Positions 26,205-35,656 are shown, numbered from the stretch's first letter. The stretch: 64,000 nt of DNA from Candidatus Bathyarchaeota archaeon (GCA_018396675.1 JAGTQX010000003.1:62001-126000), one strand, 5' to 3'. Numbers and translations are program-made. The notes: a model not told the origin generated them from the sequence alone.

Positions 26205-26639
26205 ATGGTTGGAGAACACGAAGGATTTATATCCAAAGAGGACTATGAGCTGAAGCGTATTAAAGAAAAGAAAATGAAGAAGCTTATGGAAAAAGTTAAG
26301 AGGGAACAAAAATTGGGCGGAGAAATAATCCATATTACAGATTCGAATTTTAACGATGTCGTCGGCAAGAACCCTTTGGTCCTCGTTGACTTTTTCGCAG
26401 AATGGTGCATGCCATGCAGAATGATATCACCAATAATCGAAGACTTAGCAAGCGAATACAGCGGAAAAGTCTTGTTTGGAAAACTCAATGTTGACGAAAA
26501 CCCTGAAACAGCTGAACGCTTTCAGGTTTTCAGCATTCCAACATTGATAATTATGAAGTCCGGCGAAGAAGTTGAAAGAATAGTCGGCTTCGCCCCAAAA
26601 AGCCAAATTGAAAACGCTCTTAAAAAACATTTAAAGTGA
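26205..26639 (+). CDS. trx: Thioredoxin with N-terminal basic extension
   Basis: 144 residues. The thioredoxin domain is residues about 42-144, with active site W-C-M-P-C in place of the common W-C-G-P-C. The cis-proline is in F-S-I-P-T. About 40 residues of Lys/Glu-rich helix precede it, from S-K-E-D-Y-E-L-K onward; such extensions occur in archaeal thioredoxins. It reduces protein disulfides; its reductase is not in view. It lies 6 bases after the FmdE/DUF1893 gene. Confidence 0.9.
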   Translation: MVGEHEGFISKEDYELKRIKEKKMKKLMEKVKREQKLGGEIIHITDSNFNDVVGKNPLVLVDFFAEWCMPCRMISPIIEDLASEYSGKVLFGKLNVDENPETAERFQVFSIPTLIIMKSGEEVERIVGFAPKSQIENALKKHLK

Positions 26640-26646
26640 CTTTGGA

Positions 26647-26778
26647 ATGGATATTTCAGAACGTAGAGTAATAGGTGCCTTGCTGTTACTGTTAGGTGTT
26701 TCATTGTTCGCAATCGCCGTGTATACTGGTCAACTTAACGCAGTGGTTGAACTCTTAAAGAAAGTTTTCACTTCATAA
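26647..26778 (+). CDS. 43-residue single-span membrane peptide
   Basis: ATG at 26647, seven bases after the thioredoxin stop. The product has a charged start (D-I-S-E-R-R), one membrane helix (about 8-27) and a basic amphipathic end with L-L-K-K-V. The Shine-Dalgarno is weak. Tight spacing and clean membrane topology make it a plausible small gene in the same transcript. Confidence 0.5.
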   Translation: MDISERRVIGALLLLLGVSLFAIAVYTGQLNAVVELLKKVFTS

Positions 26779-26845
26779 ACGACGGACAAAGCACTTAATC
26801 AATTGTAACGAAATTAGCCTTGATGCGCTTCCAAATGGTGAAAGT

Positions 26846-27412
26846 ATGAGCCCGAAAATCGCCAGCAAAAATGGAGAACAAGAAGCAATTTTAGAAGTAG
26901 CAAAACTCATGCAAGTTGCCGCGAGAACCGCTCCAAAAACGGCGGGGATAGATGACATAATAACTCTGGTTGTTTACGGGAAGGAGAAAGAAGGGATAGC
27001 TGAAAAAATGAGGGAGATAGCCAACGAGAGAAACATAGACGGCTTTAGACGCGACGCGAAGAACGTGGATGACTCTGACGCTGTGCTTCTAATAGGGGTT
27101 AGAGGAAACAAAAGTATAGGAATAAACTGTGGAGCATGCGGTTTCAAAAACTGCAAAGAACTCGAAGACTCGATGAAAAAGGCTGGACAAGACTTCATTG
27201 GTTCAACATGCGTCTTTAAGGCTCTGGACCTCGGGATAGCTTTGGGTTCGGCTGTAAAGATTGCAGATATCCTAAACGTTGATAACAGGATAATGTACCG
27301 CATCGGAACCGCGGCGTTAAAGCTGAATTTAATGCCAGAAGCAACCGTCGCCATGGGAGTGCCGCTTTCAGCGAAGGGCAAAAACATATACTTTGACAGA
27401 AAATGGCCCTAA
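26846..27412 (+). CDS. DUF2148 ferredoxin-domain protein
   Basis: 188 residues. The family hallmark is a cysteine cluster, N-C-G-A-C-G-F-K-N-C (about 98-107) plus a later Cys in G-S-T-C-V-F-K (about 124), presumed to hold an iron-sulfur cluster. The N-terminus A-A-R-T-A-P-K-T-A-G-I-D is also typical. These proteins are common in anaerobic archaea and bacteria, but their reaction is not established. It is convergent with the coiled-coil gene that follows. Confidence 0.88.
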   Translation: MSPKIASKNGEQEAILEVAKLMQVAARTAPKTAGIDDIITLVVYGKEKEGIAEKMREIANERNIDGFRRDAKNVDDSDAVLLIGVRGNKSIGINCGACGFKNCKELEDSMKKAGQDFIGSTCVFKALDLGIALGSAVKIADILNVDNRIMYRIGTAALKLNLMPEATVAMGVPLSAKGKNIYFDRKWP

Positions 27413-27426
27413 AAACGGTTACCTAT

Positions 27427-28026
27427 TCAGCTTTGGCTTTTCATTTTTTCAAGCATTTTTTCCAAAGTCCATTTCAAGCTTGACCTAAGCTCTTTTAAGC
27501 GTTCCGCATCGAAATTTTTGATGTGAATTTCACGAAGCAAATCGCCTTCGCGTTGGATGTTGTAGGAGAAAATTTCTCCTTGTCCAAGTTCACCATCTTT
27601 TGCCAGTTCGGCATCTTTCTGCTGCATCCTAGATAGAACTCTTTCAACAAAAAACTGGTTAAAAGGCGGCGTGTTAACGTTAAAGCCTTTATCTTCCGCC
27701 AGAACTATCTTCAGGAAATTGTCTCCTATGTAAAGTGTCGCAAGTAGTTCACCATCAATAGTCGTTAAAGGTGTAACTTCTTTGAAACTCACTTGAGGTG
27801 CTGGCTTTAATTGCTGAGCAATCTCCTCTTTTTTTGGCGTAGTCTCCACTGATGGCGTGGTCTTTGTTATTTCTGCACGTTTAAACCCCTTAGCCAAAAG
27901 CATGGAGTTAACAGCATCCAAAATTGTCTGCAGCTCCTTGAGTTCTGACTCAAGTTTTTCAACCCGTTTTTCAAGCCTCTTCTTGAAAGAGAGAAGCTTC
28001 TTGATTTCTTCGGCTTCTTGAGACAT
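27427..28026 (-). CDS. Coiled-coil protein of unknown function
   Basis: About 199 residues from the second Met (a 204-residue form begins at 28041). Residues about 1-45 form a strong heptad coiled coil (K-R-L-E-K-R-V-E-K-L-E-S-E-L-K-E-L). A Thr/Lys/Pro linker follows, then an alpha/beta domain (about 90-195) ending in charged helices. No catalytic motif was recognised. Confidence 0.7.
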   Translation of the reverse strand: MSQEAEEIKKLLSFKKRLEKRVEKLESELKELQTILDAVNSMLLAKGFKRAEITKTTPSVETTPKKEEIAQQLKPAPQVSFKEVTPLTTIDGELLATLYIGDNFLKIVLAEDKGFNVNTPPFNQFFVERVLSRMQQKDAELAKDGELGQGEIFSYNIQREGDLLREIHIKNFDAERLKELRSSLKWTLEKMLEKMKSQS

Positions 28027-28096
28027 ACCCAACACTAACATAATTTACAGCGTGTTTAGCCTTATCAAGACTTCGCTGACGTTTAAAATTTTCACG

Positions 28097-28585
28097 TCAA
28101 GATACTTCAGCAAACGTAAAGCTTTCAAAGCTACCATCTAAATCAGTGTAGGGCTCAACCTTAATGCCTAATTCCTTTTCTAGAAATTTTTCAAATTCCC
28201 GAAAAACTGGGCTGCTAGTGCAATTCAATTTGAGGCACGTGTTTCTACCTTCCATAATGGGGCTCAAATCATACAGAGCCGTTCTTTTTAAAAATTCGGG
28301 ATTTGACAGGAACATCTTAACGATATTTTCATGTGGTGCTTCAGAAAATAGCCAAGCAGTGTACGCAGCTTCAACCACACGGTAAGATAAGCCTTCCCTA
28401 ACTATGCATTTCCGATTTGCAGCTATTGTCTTAAATGATGAAGGGTGAACATCTCTTGTTAATAGAAAATTGTGAAATTCGCTTCCTGTTTCAATCCAGT
28501 CTTCATTTTCAGAAGTTCGCCAACCATGAAATCGGCATAACTCCTTAAATTTTCTTAAAATTTCCCAAACTTTTGATGTCCTCAT
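28097..28585 (-). CDS. Unrecognised soluble protein
   Basis: 162 residues, no membrane segment. Notable pieces are a W-x-x-L-R-K-F-K-E-L-C-R-F-H-G-W start and four cysteines with no clear spacing pattern. Codon use looks like its neighbours. I do not recognise a family. Confidence 0.6.
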   Translation of the reverse strand: MRTSKVWEILRKFKELCRFHGWRTSENEDWIETGSEFHNFLLTRDVHPSSFKTIAANRKCIVREGLSYRVVEAAYTAWLFSEAPHENIVKMFLSNPEFLKRTALYDLSPIMEGRNTCLKLNCTSSPVFREFEKFLEKELGIKVEPYTDLDGSFESFTFAEVS

Positions 28586-28894
28586 CTACAGCCACAAACC
28601 TCTGCTAGAATCCTCTAGAAGAATATTCTATTCCACAAATTTAAACTTATTTGTCTGTTTTTACTCAAAAATGTCGAATATAAACGCGAAAATTGAAATA
28701 TTGTAGGGAAAATTCTTGTTTTTCGACAATGTTTCATAAAAAATTTGCCTACCTAAATAATGCTGTGGACATCGCGTCTGGTTAACGGTAAATCTTTCGA
28801 AAATTAATAGAAAATTCTACATTTTTCCGATAGCAAACAATATAATTGACAAAATGCTACATATAAACAATAAAACAGCGGGGAGCATAGAGGA
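28586..28894. other. Intergenic region before the Lrp gene
   Basis: 309 bases without a gene. AGAATATTCT (28620-28629) is a ten-base palindrome close to the start of the minus-strand gene. TGTCGAA (28672-28678) and TTCGACA (28722-28728) are an inverted pair 43 bases apart. A TATA-like ACATATAAAC (about 28858-28867) fits the Lrp-family gene starting at 28895. The inverted pieces could be autoregulatory Lrp sites; this is a guess. Confidence 0.4.
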
Positions 28895-29443
28895 GTGAAG
28901 ATTAAAAACAACATTTTCAGCTTGGATTCCACGGATTTGAATATTTTGGAGGCTTTGCAAGAAGACGCGAGACAAACTTACACGACCATAGGCAAACATC
29001 TTGGAATAGCACACTCGACTGTCTACGACAGAATAAGACGAATGGAACATTATGGAATCATAAAAAAGTACACAACTTTAATTGACACAGAAAAAATCGG
29101 CGCGAAAAACATAATGGCCATAATGGCTGTCATAACGGATCCTAAAGAAAGCGAAAAAGTTGCAGAAAAACTGTGTAAATCGCCACAGGTGTTAGAGGTT
29201 TATACATCGTTATCGGAAGAGTTGCAAATTATGGCAAAAGTGGTTGCGGAGAGTCAAGAAAGTCTCCATGAGTTCATCGCGCAGACGGTAGCGCCGCTTC
29301 CAGGAGTTTTAAGGATTCGAACTTCAATAGTGACCAAAAAATTTAAGGAAACCCAGCCTTTAATAATAAATGAACCGAAAAAGTTAACACTCACGAAGGA
29401 GAAACATAACAAAAAGGCGAATAAGCATGAAAGAAGAGGTTAA
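28895..29443 (+). CDS. Lrp/AsnC family transcription regulator
   Basis: 182 residues, GTG start with GGGGAG (28880-28885) nine bases upstream. The winged-helix domain (about 10-65) begins L-D-S-T-D-L-N-I-L-E-A-L-Q-E-D-A-R and has the recognition helix A-H-S-T-V-Y-D-R-I-R-R-M. The ACT-like RAM domain follows (about 75-150). A Lys-rich tail is longer than usual. Such proteins respond to amino acids or other small molecules; the effector here is unknown. It overlaps the DUF5752 gene by 17 bases. Confidence 0.9.
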   Translation: MKIKNNIFSLDSTDLNILEALQEDARQTYTTIGKHLGIAHSTVYDRIRRMEHYGIIKKYTTLIDTEKIGAKNIMAIMAVITDPKESEKVAEKLCKSPQVLEVYTSLSEELQIMAKVVAESQESLHEFIAQTVAPLPGVLRIRTSIVTKKFKETQPLIINEPKKLTLTKEKHNKKANKHERRG

Positions 29444-29753
29444 AGCTGGGATCTTCAAGATTGTCCCAAGAGAGAAAGCGTTCTACTTCTTCACTTCAAT
29501 AGGAAATTACACAGGTGTAAGCGCATCATCACTAAAAGAGTTTGTGGAAAAAATAAATGAGGTGAACGTGAAGTCTTTAGAGTTTCATCTTTACCGCGGG
29601 GACTTTGAGAAGTGGGTAACAGAAGTTTTACAGGACGAGGAATTATCAGAAGAACTTAGGAAGTTGCAAAAGCTTAATTTAAATGGTGAGCCTCTTCGCA
29701 ACCAGTTATACAAGACTGTTTCATTGCATATCAAATATTTAAAAGCCCAGTGA
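29427..29753 (+). CDS. DUF5752 family protein
   Basis: 108 residues, overlapping the end of the Lrp gene. The A-F-Y-F-F-T-S-I-G-N-Y-T-G motif followed by S-L-E-F-H-L-Y-R-G-D-F-E-K-W is characteristic of small archaeal proteins of this family, of unknown function. The reading is strong, so the convergent minus-strand frame that covers its last 163 bases is probably running past its original end. Confidence 0.75.
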   Translation: MKEEVKAGIFKIVPREKAFYFFTSIGNYTGVSASSLKEFVEKINEVNVKSLEFHLYRGDFEKWVTEVLQDEELSEELRKLQKLNLNGEPLRNQLYKTVSLHIKYLKAQ

Positions 29754-30691
29754 ACTGGGAGAGAAATATCCATTTTATCGTTCACTTTTGCTTGAAAAGC
29801 GAAGTCAATGATTAGGTTGCATTTTAGAGACGAGGTATATGTTTTTTCTGCTTCTTCTGTTAATTCAGACATTTTTAGATTGTTCACTTCTGTTGAGTTT
29901 GGATAAAAACGTAGCTGTGTGGTTATCAGGATTTTCTCACCATTTGGTGACACACCTGTGTAATTATAGGCTTTGGTTTGGCGAACAGCGTAACCTAACG
30001 GGTACCCGTCATCCAGTAACATTTTCATAAGCTTAAACGTTTCATTATCAGTGTCTGATGGTAAAACTTCTTCAGTCCAGCCAATGTAGGCTTTGGCGCC
30101 TTTGTTGATAAAAGCTTGGGCCAGTTGTTCACAATTCGCTTTTAAACTCCAACAACCCATAGCAAAAATGATGCTTTTTGGAAAACGCCCAGATAGGTTC
30201 CCAATAAAATTATAAGTAATGGCACAGTAAAGGTTTGGATCGTTGATAAGACTACCGTAGACTATAAGCCCTTTATCTCGTTCCTGTGTGTACTGCCCGA
30301 TCCATTTTTCAGATGTAAACAGATCCACCGTTGAACCATCTTCCCTCAACGCCGAATGAACCCTCAAAATGATTATTCCAAAACGCCTTTCAGCGATTGT
30401 TCTAAAAAAGTCAACATCTAACGTTTCATTGCAGTAATAACTAACATTGAAGCCATGGTTCTTCAAAAGTTTTGTGACGTTTCCAACAAAATTAGGATTT
30501 GGATGATCTTTTGCGAGTTGATCAATTATCACGGCGTTTAATGAGAAAATATCACTATTTTCGGAGTAGAAATAGGATAATGTGAAAACAGTGAATACTA
30601 TCATCAATGCTATTGATACGGATACAAAAGCCAACCTTTTGGTTGACATAATCTTTTTCTTTTTTTGTGAAGCGTCTGATTTTTTAGCCAT
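29591..30691 (-). CDS. Membrane-anchored caspase/C25-like (CHAT-like) protein
   Basis: 366 residues. A basic start and one membrane helix (about 19-40) put the rest outside the cell. The domain matches the clan CD peptidase pattern: I-I-I-L-R-V-H-S-A with His 112, and I-I-F-A-M-G-C-W-S-L with Cys 180, followed by L-A-Q-A-F-I-N-K-G-A-K-A-Y-I-G-W and later L-L-D-D-G-Y-P-L-G-Y-A-V. This is how gingipain and CHAT proteins lay out their His/Cys pair and the helix after it. The last 50 or so residues are antisense to the DUF5752 gene and low in complexity, so the native stop may have been lost. Protease activity is inferred. Confidence 0.65.
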   Translation of the reverse strand: MAKKSDASQKKKKIMSTKRLAFVSVSIALMIVFTVFTLSYFYSENSDIFSLNAVIIDQLAKDHPNPNFVGNVTKLLKNHGFNVSYYCNETLDVDFFRTIAERRFGIIILRVHSALREDGSTVDLFTSEKWIGQYTQERDKGLIVYGSLINDPNLYCAITYNFIGNLSGRFPKSIIFAMGCWSLKANCEQLAQAFINKGAKAYIGWTEEVLPSDTDNETFKLMKMLLDDGYPLGYAVRQTKAYNYTGVSPNGEKILITTQLRFYPNSTEVNNLKMSELTEEAEKTYTSSLKCNLIIDFAFQAKVNDKMDISLPVHWAFKYLICNETVLYNWLRRGSPFKLSFCNFLSSSDNSSSCKTSVTHFSKSPR

Positions 30692-30749
30692 TTAAAACGT
30701 CAGCTACCTTTCTGGTTTTAGGCAGTTCTTATTAACAGAAATAATTTGT

Positions 30750-33749
30750 CTAACTGTTTCTTTTACGTTTTGCCAGAGTAATGGTGCAGCTTAGTAGAAC
30801 TAACAACGCCATGTAGATTGTAAGTTGCGGTGTTGCCATCTTTGGAGTTACAGAAAACGAGTGTCCACCAACAGGCATTGGCGCGCTTGCAAGAACAGTT
30901 ATTGTCGCTATGCCAGACTGGGCTGCGTTTCCTCCATTGTCTATAACTTTTAAGTAGACTAGATATTCGCCGCTTGCGGTGGGATTAAAAGTCCAACTAC
31001 TAGAGGTTGCGCCATTCACCGGAGTACCATTTAGATACCATTGATATGTATACGGTGAAACGCCTCCGCTAACTGTTGACGTAAATTTCACGTTTTGTCC
31101 GACAACAATTGAGGATGACATGGGACTTATTGAGACTGTAGGCGGCGTGGGTGCGGTTTGGAAGAATGCTTTCAGAATGTAATTGTTGTTCATGGTTACC
31201 GTGTAGGTGCTTGATGAGCCTACATTGGTGCCGTTGAGTTCCCAATGGTCGAACACGTAGCCATAGCTTGGATTTGCCGTAACTTGAACAATTGAACCCG
31301 CCGTGTGAGTGTACGTGCCCGGTGTGGGGGTTGTTGTTCCGCCTGATGTGGCTTCAATTTTAAGCGTGTAGGTTACTGTTACTATTTGCGTGTAGTGTGC
31401 TGTTGCCGTGTGGGGAGCGTTCATCGTTACGGTTATGGGGTTTGTTCCGGTTCCTTGAGAAGCGCCGTCAACATCCCAGTACTGGAAAGTGTATCCCGAG
31501 ACTGATGGAGCGGAAAGTTGAACATTTTGTGATGGATTGTACCAGCCTTCTCCGGGGATTGTTGTAATGCCAAGCGGGTCAGTGCGTACGGTTAAATAGT
31601 ATTGAACCTGGTAGGATCCGCTTACTGTTAAGGGTCCATTTACTGTTTGCGGTGATGATGGAGTAGTACCAGTCAGGATGTATCGCACGCCTGGAGCGCC
31701 TAGGACACTTTCTTGATATGTGTATGTGATCTGTGAGCCTGCCAAGACCCAAACTGTGAATGGCACGGTTTCTGTTGGGTCAGTATCAGCCGTGTAGGTT
31801 ACTGTTGGCGCCACTGCGGAACCCGTTTGAGTGAATGTCACTGCGTACTGTGTCTTCCAGTTTGCCACTGCCGTTTTTGGACCGTTCATGGTTATTGGGT
31901 TGCTTTGGGCGTAGTTTGTTCCCGTGGAGTCGCCGTTCCAGTTCGTGAAGACTCTGCGGGTTCCATTTCCATGGTCAACTATGCCAGTGTTTAGTGTTGC
32001 GTACGCGGTTGTGCCGCTTGGGTACCAGCCTTCACCGCCCACTGTGCCGAAGGGGGATGTAACCGTCAAATAATATTCAAGTGAGTAGTGAGCGGTGGCT
32101 GTGTGATTAGCGTCCATTAAAACGTTTATTGAGTTGCCGGTTTTGGGCGTTCCGTCAACGTCCCAATAACTAAACTTGTAGCGTATGCCTGTTGAGACTG
32201 GAACGGTGTCTGGAGCGGTTAAAGTGACTTCGGTGCCTTCGTTGTACCAGTTTTCTCCAGGAATTGTTGTGACGCCTTCTGGAGCGGTTTTAACTGTTAA
32301 GTAATACAGACGTAACACCACTGTTATTGTGTGTGTGGCAGTGTCCCATCTGCCTTCGCTGTCGGTGACGTTAAGCGTAACTGTGTATTCTCCTGCTGTC
32401 GTGTATACGTGAGTAATTTCAGGGTCATTTTCTTCAATTATTGGTGTTCCATCTCCAAAGTCCCAAGCATAACTTATGATTACTCCTCCGTCAGGTGTTG
32501 ACGCGGACGCGTCGAATGTGACTGTTTCGCCTCTTTGCGGGTAGTATGGAGTCCACCAGAATTCGGCTATCGGCGCTTTTTCAACGGTAATTTCATGTGA
32601 AACCGTGTCCCATTTTCCTTCACTGTCAGTGACGTTTAACGTGACAGTGTAAGTTCCATGTGTGTTATAAGCATGTGTTATTATCGGGTTGGATGTTGAT
32701 GTGACGTTGCCGTCTCCGAAATTCCAAGTGTAACTAACAAGGGTTCCTCCGTCTGGGCTGGATGCTGAAGCGTCAAAAGTTACAATTTCATGCACTGCGG
32801 GGTCCTGCGGTGAAAACGTGAAAGAGGCTACAGGATGTTGGCTAACATGAACCTGCGCGGTTTCGTCGTCTGTTAAGCCGCTATTATCTGTGACCGTAAG
32901 CTTAACTGTGTAATCTCCGAAAGACGTGTATGTGTGATAAGCTACGGGGTCATTTTCAACTACTGGTGGCGTACCGTCTCCGAAATTCCAAGTGTAACTA
33001 ACAATGTATCCGTCAGGATCGCAGCTTCCGGAAGCGTCAAAAGTTACAGCTTGATTAACTTCAGGGTATAATGGCGAAAACGTAAAAATGGCGACTGGAG
33101 GTTGAGGCGGCGGAGGCCCAACATTAAAAAGCACCGTGGAGTCTTGTTCAAGCGGATTATGCGTTATGTAACCACTGCTTGGTGGGTATCCAGGAACCGA
33201 TGAGCCATAAGCGTCAAAATGCATTCTAACGCCATTGGCGTCGGAAAAAGTCACGGAAACAACCAGATCCTTGTAGCTTTTTTTCGAGATTAAGCCCACA
33301 TTTATAACTGTGTCATTAAACCATGTCGGGTAAACATCGCCAGAAGGCCAAGTCCACAATTTATAAGGTTTCGGTGTGCCTGATTTAAAGGCGGATTTTG
33401 GCACAGTTATGCCGTCCACAATTAGCGATACAAGCTTGTTATAGCCAGCATCGTTAAGTGCAATAACTAGACGCGTGTCATAAGACCTTAAAGAGGCGCT
33501 TGGGTTACTTATTCTAACGGTAAATGTCTGAGAAGCTCCAGTGAGATTAAGCAGATAACTTTGACAAAGCCACGGGTCAACGTCATACCCGTGATAGACA
33601 CTTCCAAGCAGAGAAACTTGAAGAATAGCGCAAGGTGCGGCATTCACAGCAGGAACAAAAACCGCATAAACAATCATGGAACCAATTATACCCATTAATA
33701 ATAGTGGACTCTTACGTTTCGAATTCAACAGCCTTCTCCCCTTCGGCAA
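30750..33749 (-). CDS. PKD-repeat cell-surface protein
   Basis: 999 residues. A signal peptide (about 14-38, ending N-A-A) and a C-terminal membrane helix with K-R-K-R-N-S give a type I surface protein. After a first domain (about 40-215) come three PKD domains (about 218-480), each with F-D-A-S and W-N/D-F-G-D-G. Then come about five tandem repeats of roughly 70 residues starting Y-Y-L-T-V and including G-E-G/N-W-Y and Y-W-D-V-D-G, then an Ig-like domain with Y-Q-W-Y-L-N-G. No catalytic domain is seen, so a structural or adhesive role is likely. It is the first of the surface-protein run. Confidence 0.85.
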   Translation of the reverse strand: MPKGRRLLNSKRKSPLLLMGIIGSMIVYAVFVPAVNAAPCAILQVSLLGSVYHGYDVDPWLCQSYLLNLTGASQTFTVRISNPSASLRSYDTRLVIALNDAGYNKLVSLIVDGITVPKSAFKSGTPKPYKLWTWPSGDVYPTWFNDTVINVGLISKKSYKDLVVSVTFSDANGVRMHFDAYGSSVPGYPPSSGYITHNPLEQDSTVLFNVGPPPPQPPVAIFTFSPLYPEVNQAVTFDASGSCDPDGYIVSYTWNFGDGTPPVVENDPVAYHTYTSFGDYTVKLTVTDNSGLTDDETAQVHVSQHPVASFTFSPQDPAVHEIVTFDASASSPDGGTLVSYTWNFGDGNVTSTSNPIITHAYNTHGTYTVTLNVTDSEGKWDTVSHEITVEKAPIAEFWWTPYYPQRGETVTFDASASTPDGGVIISYAWDFGDGTPIIEENDPEITHVYTTAGEYTVTLNVTDSEGRWDTATHTITVVLRLYYLTVKTAPEGVTTIPGENWYNEGTEVTLTAPDTVPVSTGIRYKFSYWDVDGTPKTGNSINVLMDANHTATAHYSLEYYLTVTSPFGTVGGEGWYPSGTTAYATLNTGIVDHGNGTRRVFTNWNGDSTGTNYAQSNPITMNGPKTAVANWKTQYAVTFTQTGSAVAPTVTYTADTDPTETVPFTVWVLAGSQITYTYQESVLGAPGVRYILTGTTPSSPQTVNGPLTVSGSYQVQYYLTVRTDPLGITTIPGEGWYNPSQNVQLSAPSVSGYTFQYWDVDGASQGTGTNPITVTMNAPHTATAHYTQIVTVTYTLKIEATSGGTTTPTPGTYTHTAGSIVQVTANPSYGYVFDHWELNGTNVGSSSTYTVTMNNNYILKAFFQTAPTPPTVSISPMSSSIVVGQNVKFTSTVSGGVSPYTYQWYLNGTPVNGATSSSWTFNPTASGEYLVYLKVIDNGGNAAQSGIATITVLASAPMPVGGHSFSVTPKMATPQLTIYMALLVLLSCTITLAKRKRNS

Positions 33750-33885
33750 AAAAATAATTCACTCTCAATAAATATAAAACTTTCTAGAATTATCTTCTAT
33801 AGTGCAACTTAAAAAACGCCATTTTGGAAGCTTATTTATAAGGATAAACAAAATTATAATATAATTAGTAAATACGTGGAAGAAA
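33750..33885. promoter_or_regulatory. Divergent promoter region, PKD protein and NosD-type gene
   Basis: 136 A/T-rich bases. ATTTATAAGG (33833-33842) would suit the plus-strand gene at 33886. AATAAATATAAAAC (about 33766-33779), read on the minus strand, suits the PKD gene. No operator recognised. Confidence 0.3.
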
Positions 33886-35136
33886 ATGAAAGACAAAGTT
33901 GCCACCTTTGCAATTGCAATTCTGATAATGCTTCTTTTTCAAGCAGCGTATTTTACCAATTTCAGATTCACATGTTTTGGCTCTAACGAAACAATAATTG
34001 TTGACGGCGGTTCGATACAAGCTGCTATAAACAATGCAAACGAGGGAGACATTATTTTCGTTAAGGCTGGGAACTACAGCGAATCGATTGTCGTTAATAA
34101 AACTGTGAGTATTATTGGAGAAAACGCCGAAAAAACGATAATAGATGGAAATGGTATTGCAGAATACATTTTTCACGTTATCGCGAGTAATGTCATTATA
34201 GAGAATTTTACATTGAGAAGCACGAATCCTGATCCGAATTCGTATAGTTACGCAGTTGGAACATACTACGTTGTTAACGTTACTTTCAAAAAACTTATAA
34301 TCACCGATGTAGTGATCGGATTTGATATAAGGTCGTCAAACTTCACCAGAATTTTCGGCAACCAGGTTGAAGCTTGTAAGAGTTGGGCATTGCGCATGCG
34401 AGAAGCGAGTTGCAATAACACCGTTGTTGACAATCTTTTTGAAAACAACCCCACGGCCATATATTTTGCTGACAGCAAAAGCAAATTCAGCATGATATAC
34501 CATAACAGCTTTATTAATAACAGTAATAATGTGGTGGGATATGCAGTAAACTATTTTGACAATGGTTATCCTTCTGGAGGAAATTATTGGAGCAACCAAA
34601 CTGCTCCAGATCTCAAATGTGGATCTAATCAAGATGAGATTGGAAGTGATGGCATACTGGACGAAAGTTACCTTGGATGGGACAGATATCCTTTTGCACA
34701 TCCTATTGCAATTCTCGAAATCCCGGTAAGCGGGGAAATCTTTGAGGTGAAGGTTTCAACAAATTCAAGCATAAATTTCTGTGTGTTCAATCCTGAAGAA
34801 AGAAGTTTAAACCTATTCCTAGGCGGAATAGCAGGCACAACCGGTTCCTGCAGAATTTCAATTCCTAAAGAGTTGCTATCCTGCGATTCGCTTTTACAGT
34901 GGAATGTTACGTTATCTGACAGCGAACATTTAACTTATTTAGCTTCAGAAGATGAGGAAAGAACATACCTTTACTTCACATACAATCAGTTGAACGATGT
35001 TGAGATCGAAATTAAAGGAATTAACGCTGTCCCAGAATTTCCTCATGTTTTCATGTTGCTTGTTTTATCAGGAGTGATGTTTGCATCGTGTATATTTTGT
35101 TTTTTTAAAAAAAGGTTCTTGACAGAGTACACTTAA
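33886..35136 (+). CDS. NosD-type beta-helix surface protein with PEF-type C-terminus
   Basis: 416 residues. A hydrophobic leader (about 5-25) is followed by S-I-Q-A-A-I-N-N-A-N-E-G-D and V-N-K-T-V-S-I-I-G-E-N, the classic opening of NosD/pectin-lyase beta-helix repeats (about 42-270). A beta domain follows. The end is V-P-E-F-P, a membrane helix and K-K-R, which fits PEF-CTERM sorting signals cut by an archaeosortase. It is the only plus-strand gene in the surface run. Carbohydrate binding or cleavage is possible; no catalytic residue was identified. Confidence 0.75.
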   Translation: MKDKVATFAIAILIMLLFQAAYFTNFRFTCFGSNETIIVDGGSIQAAINNANEGDIIFVKAGNYSESIVVNKTVSIIGENAEKTIIDGNGIAEYIFHVIASNVIIENFTLRSTNPDPNSYSYAVGTYYVVNVTFKKLIITDVVIGFDIRSSNFTRIFGNQVEACKSWALRMREASCNNTVVDNLFENNPTAIYFADSKSKFSMIYHNSFINNSNNVVGYAVNYFDNGYPSGGNYWSNQTAPDLKCGSNQDEIGSDGILDESYLGWDRYPFAHPIAILEIPVSGEIFEVKVSTNSSINFCVFNPEERSLNLFLGGIAGTTGSCRISIPKELLSCDSLLQWNVTLSDSEHLTYLASEDEERTYLYFTYNQLNDVEIEIKGINAVPEFPHVFMLLVLSGVMFASCIFCFFKKRFLTEYT

Positions 35137-35173
35137 ACACTATTGAAATTGCGTCAAGATCAAAAATAGTAAA

Positions 35174-35656
35174 TTAATAGTGAGGCCCAACAACATCGTT
35201 AGGGTCTAAATAAATTGTTATTTCTGCAGGTTCGGCTTCGTTGCAACCTATTGTCAGATCCAGAGGAAATAAGCCTTCTTCATTTAAGCTTGTAACATAG
35301 GACTTTATTAGAATTGTCAACTCTTTGGATGTTCCTTGTTCAAGAAAGTCGATGTATGGATATTCCTCCTCGTTGGCTGTTGGAAGATCAGTTATTAGAA
35401 TAGCGGTTGCATTACCACCTATGGCTGTGATTTTTAAGCCTAATTCAGATATGTCGACTGTTCGGTTATTATTGTAAAATGTCCCTATGCTTCCTATATG
35501 CTCCACTTTTAAATATTCACTTGCTGAAGGCTTTTCAGTGTTTTTTGGGCGGTATTGATTTCTTATTGCAGCCGCCACTATAATTATCATTGCAATTGCG
35601 ATTGTTGTTATAAGCAAAATGTTTCGTTTAAGTTTTGATTTACCATGTCGCTTCAA
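35174..35656 (-). CDS. Single-span membrane-anchored protein
   Basis: 160 residues: basic start K-R-H-G-K-S-K-L-K-R, one membrane helix (about 12-32), then an extracellular beta-rich domain (about 45-158) with N-glycosylation-type N-N-R-T and N-A-T sites. No family recognised. It sits among surface-protein genes, in line with an envelope role. Confidence 0.65.
   Translation of the reverse strand: MKRHGKSKLKRNILLITTIAIAMIIIVAAAIRNQYRPKNTEKPSASEYLKVEHIGSIGTFYNNNRTVDISELGLKITAIGGNATAILITDLPTANEEEYPYIDFLEQGTSKELTILIKSYVTSLNEEGLFPLDLTIGCNEAEPAEITIYLDPNDVVGPHY

Noticed and set aside
30750-33749. Repeated DNA in the PKD protein gene as a possible tandem repeat or CRISPR-like array
   Set aside because: The repeats are in frame, diverged and explained by protein domain repetition.
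33791-33800. TATCTTCTAT, also found at 40596-40605, as a shared promoter motif
   Set aside because: The second copy lies at the 3' end of oppF, not at a promoter; two copies of a ten-base A/T-rich word are weak evidence.
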